DNA of 64,000 bases from Ichthyophthirius multifiliis (taxonomy: Eukaryota > Ciliophora > Oligohymenophorea > Hymenostomatida), in NCBI RefSeq assembly GCF_000220395.1, contig NW_004086293.1:1-64000 (forward strand), given 5' to 3'. Both the position numbers and the translations under genes were made by a program. The notes below the pieces were generated by a model. The model searched no databases and was not told the DNA's origin. It saw nothing but the letters and a program-made list of their open reading frames with translations. Below are positions 10,164-20,749 of this stretch, piece after piece. Position 1 is the stretch's first letter; every line of letters begins with the position of its first letter.

Positions 10164-12562
10164 GTCATCATTCTAATTTTTTTTTCACCAATTATTTGTA
10201 TTATTTTAATTCTTTTAATAATTTTTATTTTATTTTTTTATCAACTTTTTGCGTTAAAAAATAAAGCGATTTTTTAAAAATATAAAAAATATTTTATTTT
10301 TATTTAATAAATTATAATAAATTTCAAACATAAAATAAATTAATTTTTTTTTTAATACATTGAGAATTTATTGATTTATAATATATTTTTAATGAATATA
10401 TATTTATCTTATTGTTTTTATTAAATATATAATTTTTAATTATAATTAAAAACAAAATTTAAAATTAAAAACATTTAAATAAATTAATATTAAATCTAAG
10501 ACTTTAGAAGAAACTCAGTTGAATTATTATACCAAGTGAAATGTATATGTTTAAGGAATAATTTTAGCATCATATTTTTTGTGTTTTTGAATATTAATTA
10601 TAGACTAAATATATTTTAATTTTATATCTAAAATATATAGAAATCAAATTTTTTAAAAATATGGTAACTTAATGAGTAATATTTTTTTAAAAGTGTAATA
10701 TAAAGGGTAGGTATGTCAGATAATATAAAATAAATTAAAATTTTACATTATAATTAAAATAAATGAAATTTTTATAAAATAAAATTTAAAATAGATTATA
10801 ATAATAAATTTATTCATATTAAGAAGTATTAATAATCAAAAACTAAAAATTAATATAAATTATAATTTAAAATAGTCAAGTTAAAAATAAGAGTCATTTT
10901 ATTAAAAAATATAGAAAATAAGATTTTATATATTTTTTAAATATTTGTGTAAAAATTTAAAAATAAATGTTATTGAAAAAAATAAGAATGATAAAATAAT
11001 GTATTAAACTAAAATAGTAATCTTATATAAATATTTAATGATATTAAAAGTTACACAAACATATAAAATAATCTCATAGAATATATTCTATTAATATCTA
11101 AATAATTCAGTATAGAAAAGAGAGAGATAATATAATTGTAACGAAGAAATTTAAACTTTAAAAATGAATAATGAAATATTATATATTTTTTAAATAACAA
11201 TTAAATTTATATAAAATGAAAAAAATTTATTCAAAATAATATTTTTCAGTTTATCTTATTTTGCAAAAATTTAAAGTTGAGATAATCTTTTAAAGATGCT
11301 TTTATTCTTATTGCTTTTGCATATCTGATTTTTTTAATATTATTATATTTATATTTTCCTTTATTTTTTGTCATTCAAACGTAAAACTAAAAAAAATAAA
11401 CATAATTTAATAAAAAAATATTTTTTTATTTATTATTAAAACATTAAAAAATAAAAAATAGTAATTTTTTTATAAATTTATATAGTATTAATATTAATTT
11501 AAAATCAAAAAGTATATAAAATAATTTATGTATTTGTATTTTTTTATTTAAAAAGTTTTTAGTTTAGACAAATTTAAAATTAGTAAGTATATTTTATTTT
11601 ATCAAGTCTCTAATTTTTTTTGGTCAAACTATTTCTTTTTTTATCTAATTTTTAGGCTCTGGTTTTTATTATTTTTTAAAAAAAATAAAATTCTATCATA
11701 ATTTTTATGTATGATTTTTTTATATTATAATATACTTAAAGAATTTTTAGTATTTTAATTTCTATTTAATTTTTTTTAAAAATGTATTTGTTTTAATATA
11801 TATATATATATATATGTAAAAATTTTACACATATTTAATATTTAGTATATATTTTGCCAAATAATTATATAGGAAATTTAACTAAACCAAAATATCATAA
11901 AGATATAATGGATAACTATTATAACCTTATTTTTACTTTTTAAATAAATATTTAATTTTTTCTCAACTAATTTATTATAAGAAAAAGCATTTTTAAATTT
12001 ATTTATAAAGATATATATTTTTGATAATAAAAAAACACAAATAATTAGAATTTTTATTTTATGGGTTGATTAATATTTAATTTTAATTTATTTAAATATT
12101 TATTATTACTTTATTGTAATTATTATTTTACAAATTTTATTTATATAAAAAAAAAGTTGAATAATATAAGCCTTTATATATTTATAATAATTATATTATT
12201 AAAACAATATAATTTTTAATTTATTTAAAATTGTGAATTATGTTATAATCATATCTATATTTATTTTAGTTCGACTTATTTATGAAGATTATGACTTTTA
12301 AAAATATGAAAATTAAATTGATATATTTCTAAAAATTTTAAAAAAAAATGAAGTTTTTTTAAATTAATATAAAAAAATATTAAATAAGTTCTTAAAAATT
12401 AATAAAATATGTTTTATTAAGATCAAATTAAATTAATTTTTATCACATAATTCAATATAATATTATATAGATATTTTATTAATAAAACATAAATAATTTG
12501 TATATTAAAAAAATAAAATAAAATAAACCAACATTTTAAATAATTTTTATATAGAATTTTTT
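10164..12562. other. long AT-rich intergenic region
   Basis: This 2.4 kb is dominated by A/T tracts. The one item of note is an open frame at 10672-11280, listed separately. The segment just before the sorting nexin start presumably holds its promoter. A TA repeat lies near 11797-11815. Confidence 0.5.
10672..11280 (+). CDS. weak ORF, possible small protein
   Basis: In the ciliate code this is a 203-codon frame from ATG to TGA (product MSNIFLKVQYKGQ...). G+C is very low, and Ile, Asn, Lys and Leu dominate. In DNA this AT-rich with one stop codon, frames of this size arise by chance, so the evidence is thin. A patch such as NSVQKREQY-like polar sequence near the middle is the only protein-like part. 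No family recognised. Confidence 0.18.
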
Positions 12563-13329
12563 ATGACTGATTTAATATAATAAAAATAAGATTATTTATA
12601 TGAGCAAATAATTAATGAGGGGCATGATGGTGAAGAGTTTATGAAATTTATGATTGAATATTGCCCAGGTAAATAATATAAAAATATTAATAAATATTAT
12701 TAAAATAAAATTTATTTTAAATGCTTTAAAATAATTGTTTATAGAAATTGGTGCTGATATAAACAAATGGGATTTCTAAGAATTACAAAATGTAATAAAT
12801 ATAAATAATTCAATTTTAAAAATATTAATTTTATTTTTAAAATTAATATATAGGTTGTTAAAAAATTTAAATAAAATTATTTGATAGCATAATAAGATAA
12901 TCATATACATGATACTTAGTTTGATGACAATTATTATTAATAATAATTATATACAGAAGATGAAAAATAATAATAAATTTAAAAAGCTAATATTTAAAGA
13001 AAAGTTATACAATAATCGGATAATTTGTAAAAATAGGATAACACATAATAAATTAATGAAGAAAGTAAATAAAAAAACAATAATATAAACTAGAATGAAA
13101 AATTTGATAATTTATAAAAAATAGATTAAGAAGATTAATTAGAAAATCAAAATGAAAATAATAATAAAAATTAAAATTATTCTAACAACAAAAATGATAG
13201 CTAAATAAAATAAGAAAATAAATAAAATACGCAAAACAAAGAAGAAGAAATAGATTTATTTAGTAATTTTTAATAGTCTATGAATCAAAATATTAAATAA
13301 TAATAAATGTAATAATAATAATAATAGTA

Positions 13330-13364
<35 letters not shown>

Positions 13365-15142
13365 TTAATAATTAAACAATTAAAATAATTTTTAAGATGA
13401 AAATCAATTTAATCAGTTTTTTGCCAAAGAAATAGATTTTAATAATTAAAAAAATAATTCATAAGATTAATAATATTTAGATTAATTATAATAATAAAAT
13501 ATAATACTTTTACCAAATAAATAAAATATACAATAAAAAAAAATTGAAAACGGATAATAACATGAATAAAACTAAGAAGCATAAAAATAAAATTAAGAGG
13601 AATAAAAATAAAATTAAGAGGCATAAAAATAAAATTAAGAGATATAAAAATAAAATATATAATTATCATATAAAGAAAGTCCTATATAAAAAGAATAAAA
13701 AATATCAAATAATTAAACTATTTTGCAATTTATACATGAAAAACCTTGCAAATTAAGTGTTTTAACAGTTGTAGGTTCTAAAAAGGATATAATTGTTAAA
13801 ATTTAAAGTTGCTAAGTAATTTCAGGGTCTCTTCTAAAATAAAATTATGCAATTTATAATGTTTCCACTTAACCATTTGGTTGGAATGTAAATAGACACA
13901 ATAGTGATTTTTTATGGTTGAAAAATATTCTGGAAAAAATGTATCCTGGAATTCCTTTACCTCCGTTTCCTGAGAAAACAATAAAATCTATAGAAGTAAA
14001 AATAGCTAATAGAAGAAAAATATATTTTTAGTTTTTCTTAGAATAAATTTTAAATAATTAATAATTGAAAGCATCTAAATATTTGACTGATTTTTTATCT
14101 ATTCCTGAAGAAAAAATTCTTAAATAAAGATAAAAAGAAACTGAAAAGTTTCATCAACCCAAAAATTTAAATGAAATTGATACAATAACTGGAAAGGTAA
14201 TTTATTTTTTTATTTTATTTTTCTGTTTTTAATTTTTAAATAAAATACTATTCTTTGATTTAGTATTTTATTGATAAGAATCCTGAATGCTAAGGACAAT
14301 CTTAAATAATTGAATCATATCTGCATTAAAATGATTTAATTTACGATAAATTAAAATTATAATGTAAATAATTGTAGAACGGATATAATTAAGTTAAACA
14401 GGCACTTTTTTAAATTTCAGATGCTTTTTCATAATTAAAAGATAATATTTAAACTTTCAATTAAAAAGTCATCAAAGAATATAAAGCTTAAGATTTAGAA
14501 GAAGTTTATAAAATTATGAATAATATTTATTTTAAATAGGCAAGCTAAGTTTAAGAATAATAAAATCTTTTAGATGAAAAATTTTATAATTTTTTTAAAT
14601 TTCATAAAGAATGTTTGAGTGGTATAAAAAATGTTTTAAGAATAAAAAATGAAATGAATTAAGCGCTAACTAAAAAATTAGGTTATTTTTTTATATATTT
14701 ATTTTATAATTATAAAAGATAATGGAGGTGGATAAGGAATGTTTAATAATATTTTTGGAAAAAGTAAAGAAGCTGTTTAATATCCATCTAAAGTAAAGTT
14801 TTATTATTTTATTTTTAGTATATCTTCATAATAAACGATTAGATTTTAAAAGATTTAGAAGATTAAACAGGCTACTATAATTATTAAATAAATAATGAAT
14901 TTAATACATTAATTAAATATAAATGTCTATCATATTGTCAGTATTTCTCAGATTATTTAAATTAAATAAGATTCATTTAAAACTAAGTAATTTATATTTT
15001 TTATTCAATAAATATACATATTTTTTCAAAAAAAAAAAAATAGTTTTTAAATCAATAAGATCATATAATTTTTGATTTTAATTCCATATAAACAGGAAAT
15101 GGAGTTACAAGCAATTACGAAATATAAAAAAAAACTAGTTGA
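12563..15142 (+). CDS. PX-domain sorting nexin
   Basis: ATG 12563 to TGA 15140-15142. Introns at 12669-12744, 12792-12853, 14197-14263, 14682-14718, 14793-14818 and 14987-15043 are clear. One more is needed in the (AAT)n tract; 13263-13396 fits and makes 707 codons (706 residues). The N-terminal part is acidic and Gln/Asn-rich, ending in a Gln-rich heptad repeat. A PX domain follows (about 13735-14200), with a first-strand pattern like LSVLTVVGSKKD, a basic patch, WNVNRHNSDFLWLKN and the signature YPGIPLPPFPEK. The long helical C-terminus resembles a BAR-type coil. PX domains bind phosphatidylinositol 3-phosphate, so the protein should act on endosomes in recycling or retromer-type sorting. 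Family call strong; the BAR part is inferred from helix pattern only. Confidence 0.85.
13263..13396 (+). other. probable intron containing an (AAT)n tract
   Basis: The frame entering this region and the frame of the PX domain differ by one base, so a segment of length 2 mod 3 must be removed. GT at 13263 and AG at 13396 remove 134 nt and join EEEIDLF to NENQFNQFFAKEID smoothly. An alternative (13263-13327, 65 nt) would leave the repeat as poly-Gln. The tract, about 13306-13372, reads as Gln, Asn or Ile depending on frame. Confidence 0.5.
13575..13650 (+). repeat. coding tandem repeat, 21-nt unit
   Basis: About three and a half copies of a 21-nt unit encode a Glu/Gln heptad (EEQKQNQ, EAQKQNQ, EIQKQNI) just before the PX domain of the sorting nexin. 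A heptad period suggests a short coiled coil. In another frame the same repeat looks like a Lys-rich protein, which is an artefact. Confidence 0.7.
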
Positions 15143-15502
15143 CTTAAAGTTTACTAAAGTATAAATTTAAATAAAATTATAGTATATAAATTATCTAGAT
15201 TCTTATTTTAATAAATTCATTAAATTTTATTGCTTAAATTCAATTTTTATATAATGTATATATATTTATTTTGGTTTTTTTTTATTTATTCTATTATTTT
15301 TGCTAATTTATTAAATATCGTATTCTCACTATTAAATATTGTACAAATGCTATTTATATTTTAAATTAGGAGTTAATATATTTTTATTTAATTTATATAT
15401 ATATAAGGGTAATAACTATTATATAACACTTTTCCGTATTTTCATATAAAATTTTTAAAAATTAATATTTTTTTTTGAGAAAGTAGTATGAGTTGTTTTT
15501 AG

Positions 15503-15758
15503 AAAAAAAGCAAGGAAGGAAAGCTTAACAAAAGCTAATAATTTTTTTTCATTAATAACTATAATAGAAATGCTCGATTATGAGCTTTTAAATTTATAAT
15601 TTTATGGAGATTGTAATTTTACTAAGGATTTTTGGAAATAGAAAATTTAAGGAAATGAAGATAAGAAAATATTAATATTATATGTATATGAAATAAGGTA
15701 TATTTTATTTTATATTTATCATAAAAATATAATATAAAGAAATATTATTTTTTTATGA
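15503..15758 (+). CDS. small unknown gene, 5' end unresolved
   Basis: An open frame with good coding character reads KARKESLTKANNFFSL, then MLDYELLNLQFYGDCNF, KDFWKQKIQGNEDKKILILY and YEIR. A 42-nt intron (15698-15739) then leads to a short last exon and TGA 15756-15758. An ATG at 15570 could start a protein of about 60 residues. In-frame protein-like sequence continues upstream to an apparent splice acceptor at about 15502, so a first exon is more likely. No family recognised. It is convergent with the next gene. Confidence 0.38.
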
Positions 15759-15870
15759 AATATTTTTAAATAAAAATATTATTTCGACAAATGTCAATAT
15801 TATATAAAATAAAATTTTTATTAACATATCAAATCTTTGATTGAATAACAAATATTTTTAAAAAATATTT

Positions 15871-16299
15871 TCAATCTTTTTTCAATTTTTTTTTTTCATT
15901 ACTACATCCTTCAGAGACCATAAGATATAATAAACCTGCAATAATAGAAACATTCTTTAAAACAGTAGCAACCGCTGTTTAATCCTTAGGATTACTAACT
16001 AAAACAGGAGCATTAAATAAGATTGTATTAAAAACAATTCCTAAAATTACTAATAAAGGGATTAATCTATTGCTACTTACCAAAATAAAAACACTTAATC
16101 CATATATACCAGATAACACAAATCTAATTTAATCAAAATATTATTAATATTCTTATAAAAAATGCATTTAAGGTACTACTTTTTATAAAATTAATAATTA
16201 TTAATTAAATTCTTATTTAAAGTTATTTTTATAAATCATTAATCCTCCTTAAATACACAAAGAAAAAATTAAAATAAATTTACCTAAACCTGCTATCAT
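15871..16299 (-). CDS. small four-helix membrane protein, DoxX/HR-lesion-like
   Basis: A single exon of 143 codons runs from ATG 16299 to TGA 15873-15871. The protein has an N-terminal hydrophobic segment (MIAGLGKFILIFSLCIQGGL). A polar stretch follows, then three more membrane segments (RFVLSGIYGLSVFILV, LIPLLVILGIVFNTILF, NVSIIAGLLYLMV), and a Lys-rich tail ends it. Size and helix spacing match the DoxX / SURF4 / HR-like lesion-inducer superfamily, whose last helix is usually preceded by a K/N-N-[LV] pattern as in VLKNVSIIAGLL here. Members sit in mitochondrial or secretory membranes, and their function is mostly unknown. The superfamily placement is moderate and based on pattern only. Confidence 0.6.
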
Positions 16300-17392
16300 A
16301 TTTTTTTTGATTATTATATTTCTTTATTATTATTGAAATTGTGTTATCCTTTTTATTAAAATAAATAAATATTTTATAAAAATATTATATATAAAAATAT
16401 TTAATTAAATTTATATATATTTTTTTTTAATATTAGTTTATACTTTATTCATATATTTTAAAATTATAATTTTTTTTTATAATTTAATCTTTAAAAATAT
16501 TATTTACTATTAACAAAAATGTAGAAATTTTTTTTATTTATTAGAATATAAACTATTTTAAATTTTTAATTTTGTGATTATTTTGATTTAAATAAAAAGT
16601 TTTATATTTTTAAAAAAGAATAACTAAAATACAAAAGTTAAATTGTTTTTTATAAAGTATATTTAATTTTATATATAAATAAATAATTATAATATAATCA
16701 TTTTTTATGTTTATAAGCATTTGTTATTTTCATAATTCGTTTTATGTAGTTAAAAATAAATTAAAATTACTTTATTTATAAAATGTAAATAAAATTAAAA
16801 ATAAAAACAAAATCAGAATTATAGTTATAGTTATAAATCAAATAAAATTAATCTTTAATAAAAATAATAAAAGAAAATATTAATTTAAATATATTTTTTT
16901 TATTGTATTTTGTATATTTAAAATAAAAATATATTAAAGTTTTTAAAATATAATAAATAATTTATAAATTATTTTAATAATTTAGTATTTAATTAAAATA
17001 ATTTTATATATTTAAATTTTAATTATCAAGGTTCCTATATATAAAATCACTTAATTTAAAACTAAAAAAACTAAAAAATGTAAAAACTGCAAAGGTGTAA
17101 TAACATTTTTATTGCGATAAACATTATATTTAAATTAGGTATCTTTATAACAAATTTACTTTTAAAAATATATTTGAAAATAATTATTATTGTAATTAAT
17201 ATTATTTAAATATTGATATATTTATGAATATCTTATAAAATAAAATTATAAATCACTATTTAATTTTCATTATTAATGATAAAAATAAATACATTAAAAT
17301 GTATTTATATAAAATAAATAATGATGTTATAATGATAAAAGATATTACATAAAAAAAAAAATATTAAAAAACACATAAAATTTGTATAAAAA
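16300..17392. other. AT-rich intergenic region
   Basis: I see no gene in this 1.1 kb between the small membrane protein (whose promoter should be here) and the 3' end of the seven-helix gene. It is A/T tracts and short direct repeats. Confidence 0.55.
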
Positions 17393-18681
17393 TCATTCAT
17401 ATTAATTTTATTTTTATTTTTATATAAATTCTACATCTTATTACGATAATGTATGTCTAAAATCATTTTACATACACAAAATAGTATCTTTTTTTATATC
17501 ATTTTATATTATTTTATTAAATCTAGAATTATAATTTTCATTATCATCATCATTCTCATCATCATTAAAAGCATTTATATCTAAATTAAGTAACTAATCT
17601 TACATAAATTATAAATCCTGTTATTGATTATTATCATGATATCTAAAATAATAAAATATAGTAGGAGATATTAAGCAAGGAATAATTTAAACAAGTGAAT
17701 AAAAAAATAAAATAATATTTCCATAAGTATCATTAACTTGGAAGTATTAAGTAGAACAATAAATATTACAAACTATAGTTTATTAAAAAACAAAAGACCT
17801 AAAAATATCAATTAAAACTTATAAAAAGATTGTAAAAATGAAAGTATAACCTGTAAAAATTAACTATTTTTTTATAATTTTAAAAATTTTATTTGTCTGT
17901 TTTGAACTAGCAAAATTATACTTATAATCTAAATTTTCTTCCTTATCTTGTCTATTAAGTAAACTTTATCTTTATAAAACTGACTAACATTTGTTACTTT
18001 CTTAAATGTTCTAAACTTAACAAGGAATACTTTATTTATTATTGTTAATATATGATTACTTATTGTAATGTTTTATCCTTTTTAGTATTTTAGTAATACT
18101 ATATAAATATATTACTGTAAAAATAAGCATCATTATCATTGGGTACAAATATGGAAAAGAAAACCAATTATTACAATTTATTTTTATAATATTTATTAAT
18201 AATAGAATTAAAATAATTAACAATATTAAAATCAAAATTAAAAATTAAAAATTAAAATTTTTATTTTTCTTTAGCTATTATCTTATTATTTTATTTTTTC
18301 ATTTACTGTTTCTATTTTTTATTCAAAATCAGTTTATATAGCATTTATTGCATCTTTTTATCGAAGTTTTATGTTTAAATAGCATGATGTATATGATATT
18401 GAAGCAAATGTTATAGATTAGCAATATATGGCTGATATTAAAAATCGTAAATCATAAGAAATAAAATTCAAATAAAATTATATTGCTGATTAAAATAAAG
18501 TCGTTATTATTGGTATTATTTCAAATCTAAGCTTTCGTTATCCTATGCTGCTCTTTTTTGGTATATTTATAGCAGCAAATATACAATATATTATTATTAA
18601 TAATGCTATTAGTGATATTAAAGCACTTCTAATACAGCCTAATGCATCACTTTAGCATTACTCTATTATATCCATTTTCAT
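17393..18681 (-). CDS. seven-transmembrane receptor-like protein
   Basis: ATG 18681 to TGA 17395-17393 with one 32-nt intron (18275-18306) gives 418 residues, and lengths sum to whole codons. Seven hydrophobic segments are visible. TM1 is about residues 19-40 and TM2 about 53-73. TM3 is about 79-104 (YCQSITFASISYTSCYLN). TM4 is about 135-155. An extracellular-type loop with CNNW leads to TM5 (PMIMMLIFTVIYLY). After a roughly 90-residue polar loop come TM6 (LIFTGYTFIFTIFLQVLI) and TM7 (IILFFYSLVQIIPCLI). The tail is acidic. This is the plan of a G-protein-coupled receptor. The TM2-TM3 part also recalls the plant/protist THH1/TOM1/TOM3 family. Ligand and signalling partner are unknown. An open frame on the other strand is discussed under rejected items. 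Confidence 0.75.
18275..18306 (-). other. intron in seven-helix receptor gene
   Basis: A 32-nt intron (GTAAATG...AATAG on the minus strand) joins TM1-3 to TM4-7 in frame. Without it the minus frame hits a TGA at once. Confidence 0.65.
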
Positions 18682-19027
18682 ATTATATTAGATATCTTTT
18701 TTAATTATTATTGTTTTTATTTAGTTTTTACTGTTTTTTTATTAAAACTTTATTGATTATTAACTTTTTTATTATTAAAATAATTTATTTTAATTGTTAA
18801 GAAAGACTATTTTTATCGATTTTTCATAATGAAATATTAATAAATATATGCTATTATAAATATATAATATAATTTTATCTTTAATAAGAAATATGAATTT
18901 ATAAAAGAATTTTCAAAGTTAAATAATTCTTTTTATTTTTATTACATAAAATTATTATTATTATAAAAAAATATATTTTATTAAAATGTAAAATATTTCT
19001 ATTTTTAAAATAAAATGATTAATAATA
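18682..19027. other. short intergenic region
   Basis: About 350 bp of AT-rich DNA between the receptor start and the ALG14 stop, both on the minus strand. Nothing recognisable beyond A/T tracts. Confidence 0.5.
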
Positions 19028-20012
19028 TCATATCAATTATCCAATATATTAAACGTTTTTATGTTTATATTTTAACTCTTCCCAATGAACTAAAATCTAA
19101 TTTAATATTTATTATAAAATATATTAATATGATAAATACGTATAAATAAAAAATTATATTATATAATAATAATATTAGTTTTTATTAAACCTATCAACAA
19201 ATCTTATTATTAATTTACCAGTTAAAGACAAACTTTTAACTCTACACCAACTTTCAATAAAAATGATTTTACTATTCCTATAAATAAAAAATATTTTGTT
19301 AAATAAAACACAAAAAATCAAAGGAACACAAGTACCAGGGCCATTACATACTTTGGAAATAAATATATATTTGTTTAAAAAAATAGATAATACTTAATAT
19401 ATCGATTTATCGTATTTATAAAATTTTAAAAAAGCAAAAAATAATTGAATATATTGTTGTAAAATTTGAAGAAAAATAAGATTATCCAACTTCTCTACTT
19501 CTAGGAATATCAATCCATATTATATTTTTAATTTTAAGTTGATTCTAATTATAAATTATTTTTAATTAGATGTTTAAAATAAAGTAATATTACTTGTTAA
19601 TAAATTTCATATTTTTTTAAAAACTCAATCAAACAAAAAAAGAAAAAAGAAGGATAATGGCCTTTTTTTATTTGATTGAGTTTTTAAAAAAATATTACAG
19701 AAAAAATAAAAAAATCTATAAACAAGTGGATATAAAATTAAATTAAAAAATTAATACATTTTATTCATTACAAAATTATTCAACTCTAATTTTAGAGTCT
19801 ATATCAGATTTTGCTTTAACAAAGTATATATTTTTGAATAATTTAAAATTAAAGTTTTTTAACAAAAAAAGCATTTCAGTTGTATGACCTCCTGATCCAA
19901 ATACTACCATAATCCCATTTTTTAAGGGATTTAATTTTTAGCTTTTTTTATATTAGATTATTAAATATAATAAGGCACATGGAAATATTGCGATTAATAT
20001 AACATTAAACAT
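19028..20012 (-). CDS. ALG14: ALG14, membrane anchor of UDP-GlcNAc transferase
   Basis: Start ATG 20012, stop TGA 19030-19028. Removing introns at 19545-19757, 19351-19393 and 19097-19198 leaves 209 codons (208 residues), the usual ALG14 size. An N-terminal membrane anchor (MFNVILIAIFPCALLYLI) is followed by the signature GSGGHTTEMLFLL. Next come IDIPRSREVGQSY, the highly conserved CNGPGTCVP and ESWCRVKSLSLTGK, and the end is LVHWEELKYKHKNVQYIGQL. ALG14 recruits the catalytic subunit ALG13 to the cytosolic face of the ER, where the pair adds the second GlcNAc to dolichol-PP-GlcNAc in N-glycan assembly. All family landmarks are present. Intron 1 is unusually long for this genome and carries an inverted repeat. 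Confidence 0.92.
19545..19757 (-). other. long intron of ALG14 with inverted repeat
   Basis: This 213-nt GT...AG intron is several times longer than most introns here. About 87 nt of it is the inverted-repeat element at 19609-19695. Removing it joins EQFCNEQN to NQLKIKNIIWID in frame. Confidence 0.7.
19609..19695. repeat. perfect 25-bp inverted repeat around a 37-bp spacer
   Basis: The left arm (19609-19633) contains AAAAACTCAATCAAA and the right arm (19671-19695) contains its exact reverse complement, TTTGATTGAGTTTTT. The arms match over all 25 bases. The spacer is purine-rich then T-rich. Size and structure would suit a miniature inverted-repeat transposable element or a foldback that brings the splice sites together. 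I see no clear target-site duplication and no second copy in the window. Confidence 0.75.
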
Positions 20013-20749
20013 TATATATAATAATATTCACAAAGTTATATATGATTTATTTTATTATAAATTATATTATTGTAATATTATTTTTATATGTTTTATTAGT
20101 ATTTGCTTAAATAAAATTATACTAATATTTAAATTGTATTTTAAATAAATTTATTTTATATTTTTAAAATAAATATTAATAATTTATTATTATTTTTTTA
20201 TATTTTTAAACAAATTAATTAAAATAATAATAATAATTATAAATATTCAAATAAAAATAATATAACACCTGTATTAATAATTATTTTTACATATATTATT
20301 TATATGTATGTATTTCAAATATTTATATCTAAAAAATATATATTAAAGTCTTAATATTTGAAATACTTATTTTTATATTTTATACATTTAATTAAATCAT
20401 TTATTAAATAATTTATAAATTAATATTAATTGTTCATTAATCTGTGATATTAAAAAATCATAAAATATATAATAATTTAAGCATTAAAAAATTAATAAGA
20501 ATATTTAAAGAAAATACTATACATTACAAAATTTTAAACTAAAAAATAAAATTAAAAATTATATATATATTAAACTTTATAATATTTTAAAATAGTTAAT
20601 TAAAATAATATTTTAAATAAAAATTTAACAAAAAAATAAATTTGTAATATTTAATTTTTTGTTTTAAATATTATTGTGTTAAATAAATTTTATCTTAAAA
20701 AAAAAAATATAAATGTAATAAAACATTCCTTAAAATTCCGATAATTTAA
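20013..20749. other. divergent intergenic region
   Basis: About 740 bp between the ALG14 start and the kinase start, so both promoters should lie here. Only A/T tracts seen. Confidence 0.5.

Noticed and set aside
13544-13756. Lys-rich repetitive ORF (plus strand)
   Set aside because: It is the 21-nt repeat of the sorting nexin read in the wrong frame; the true frame gives Glu/Gln heptads and continues into the PX domain.
18151-18832. Plus-strand frame (ATG 18151, one 25-nt pseudo-intron) giving a membrane-like protein of about 220 residues
   Set aside because: The minus strand over the same DNA gives a complete seven-helix protein with start, stop and conserved-looking helices; the plus frame fits as its antisense shadow. 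Kept as a finding because it is not fully excluded.
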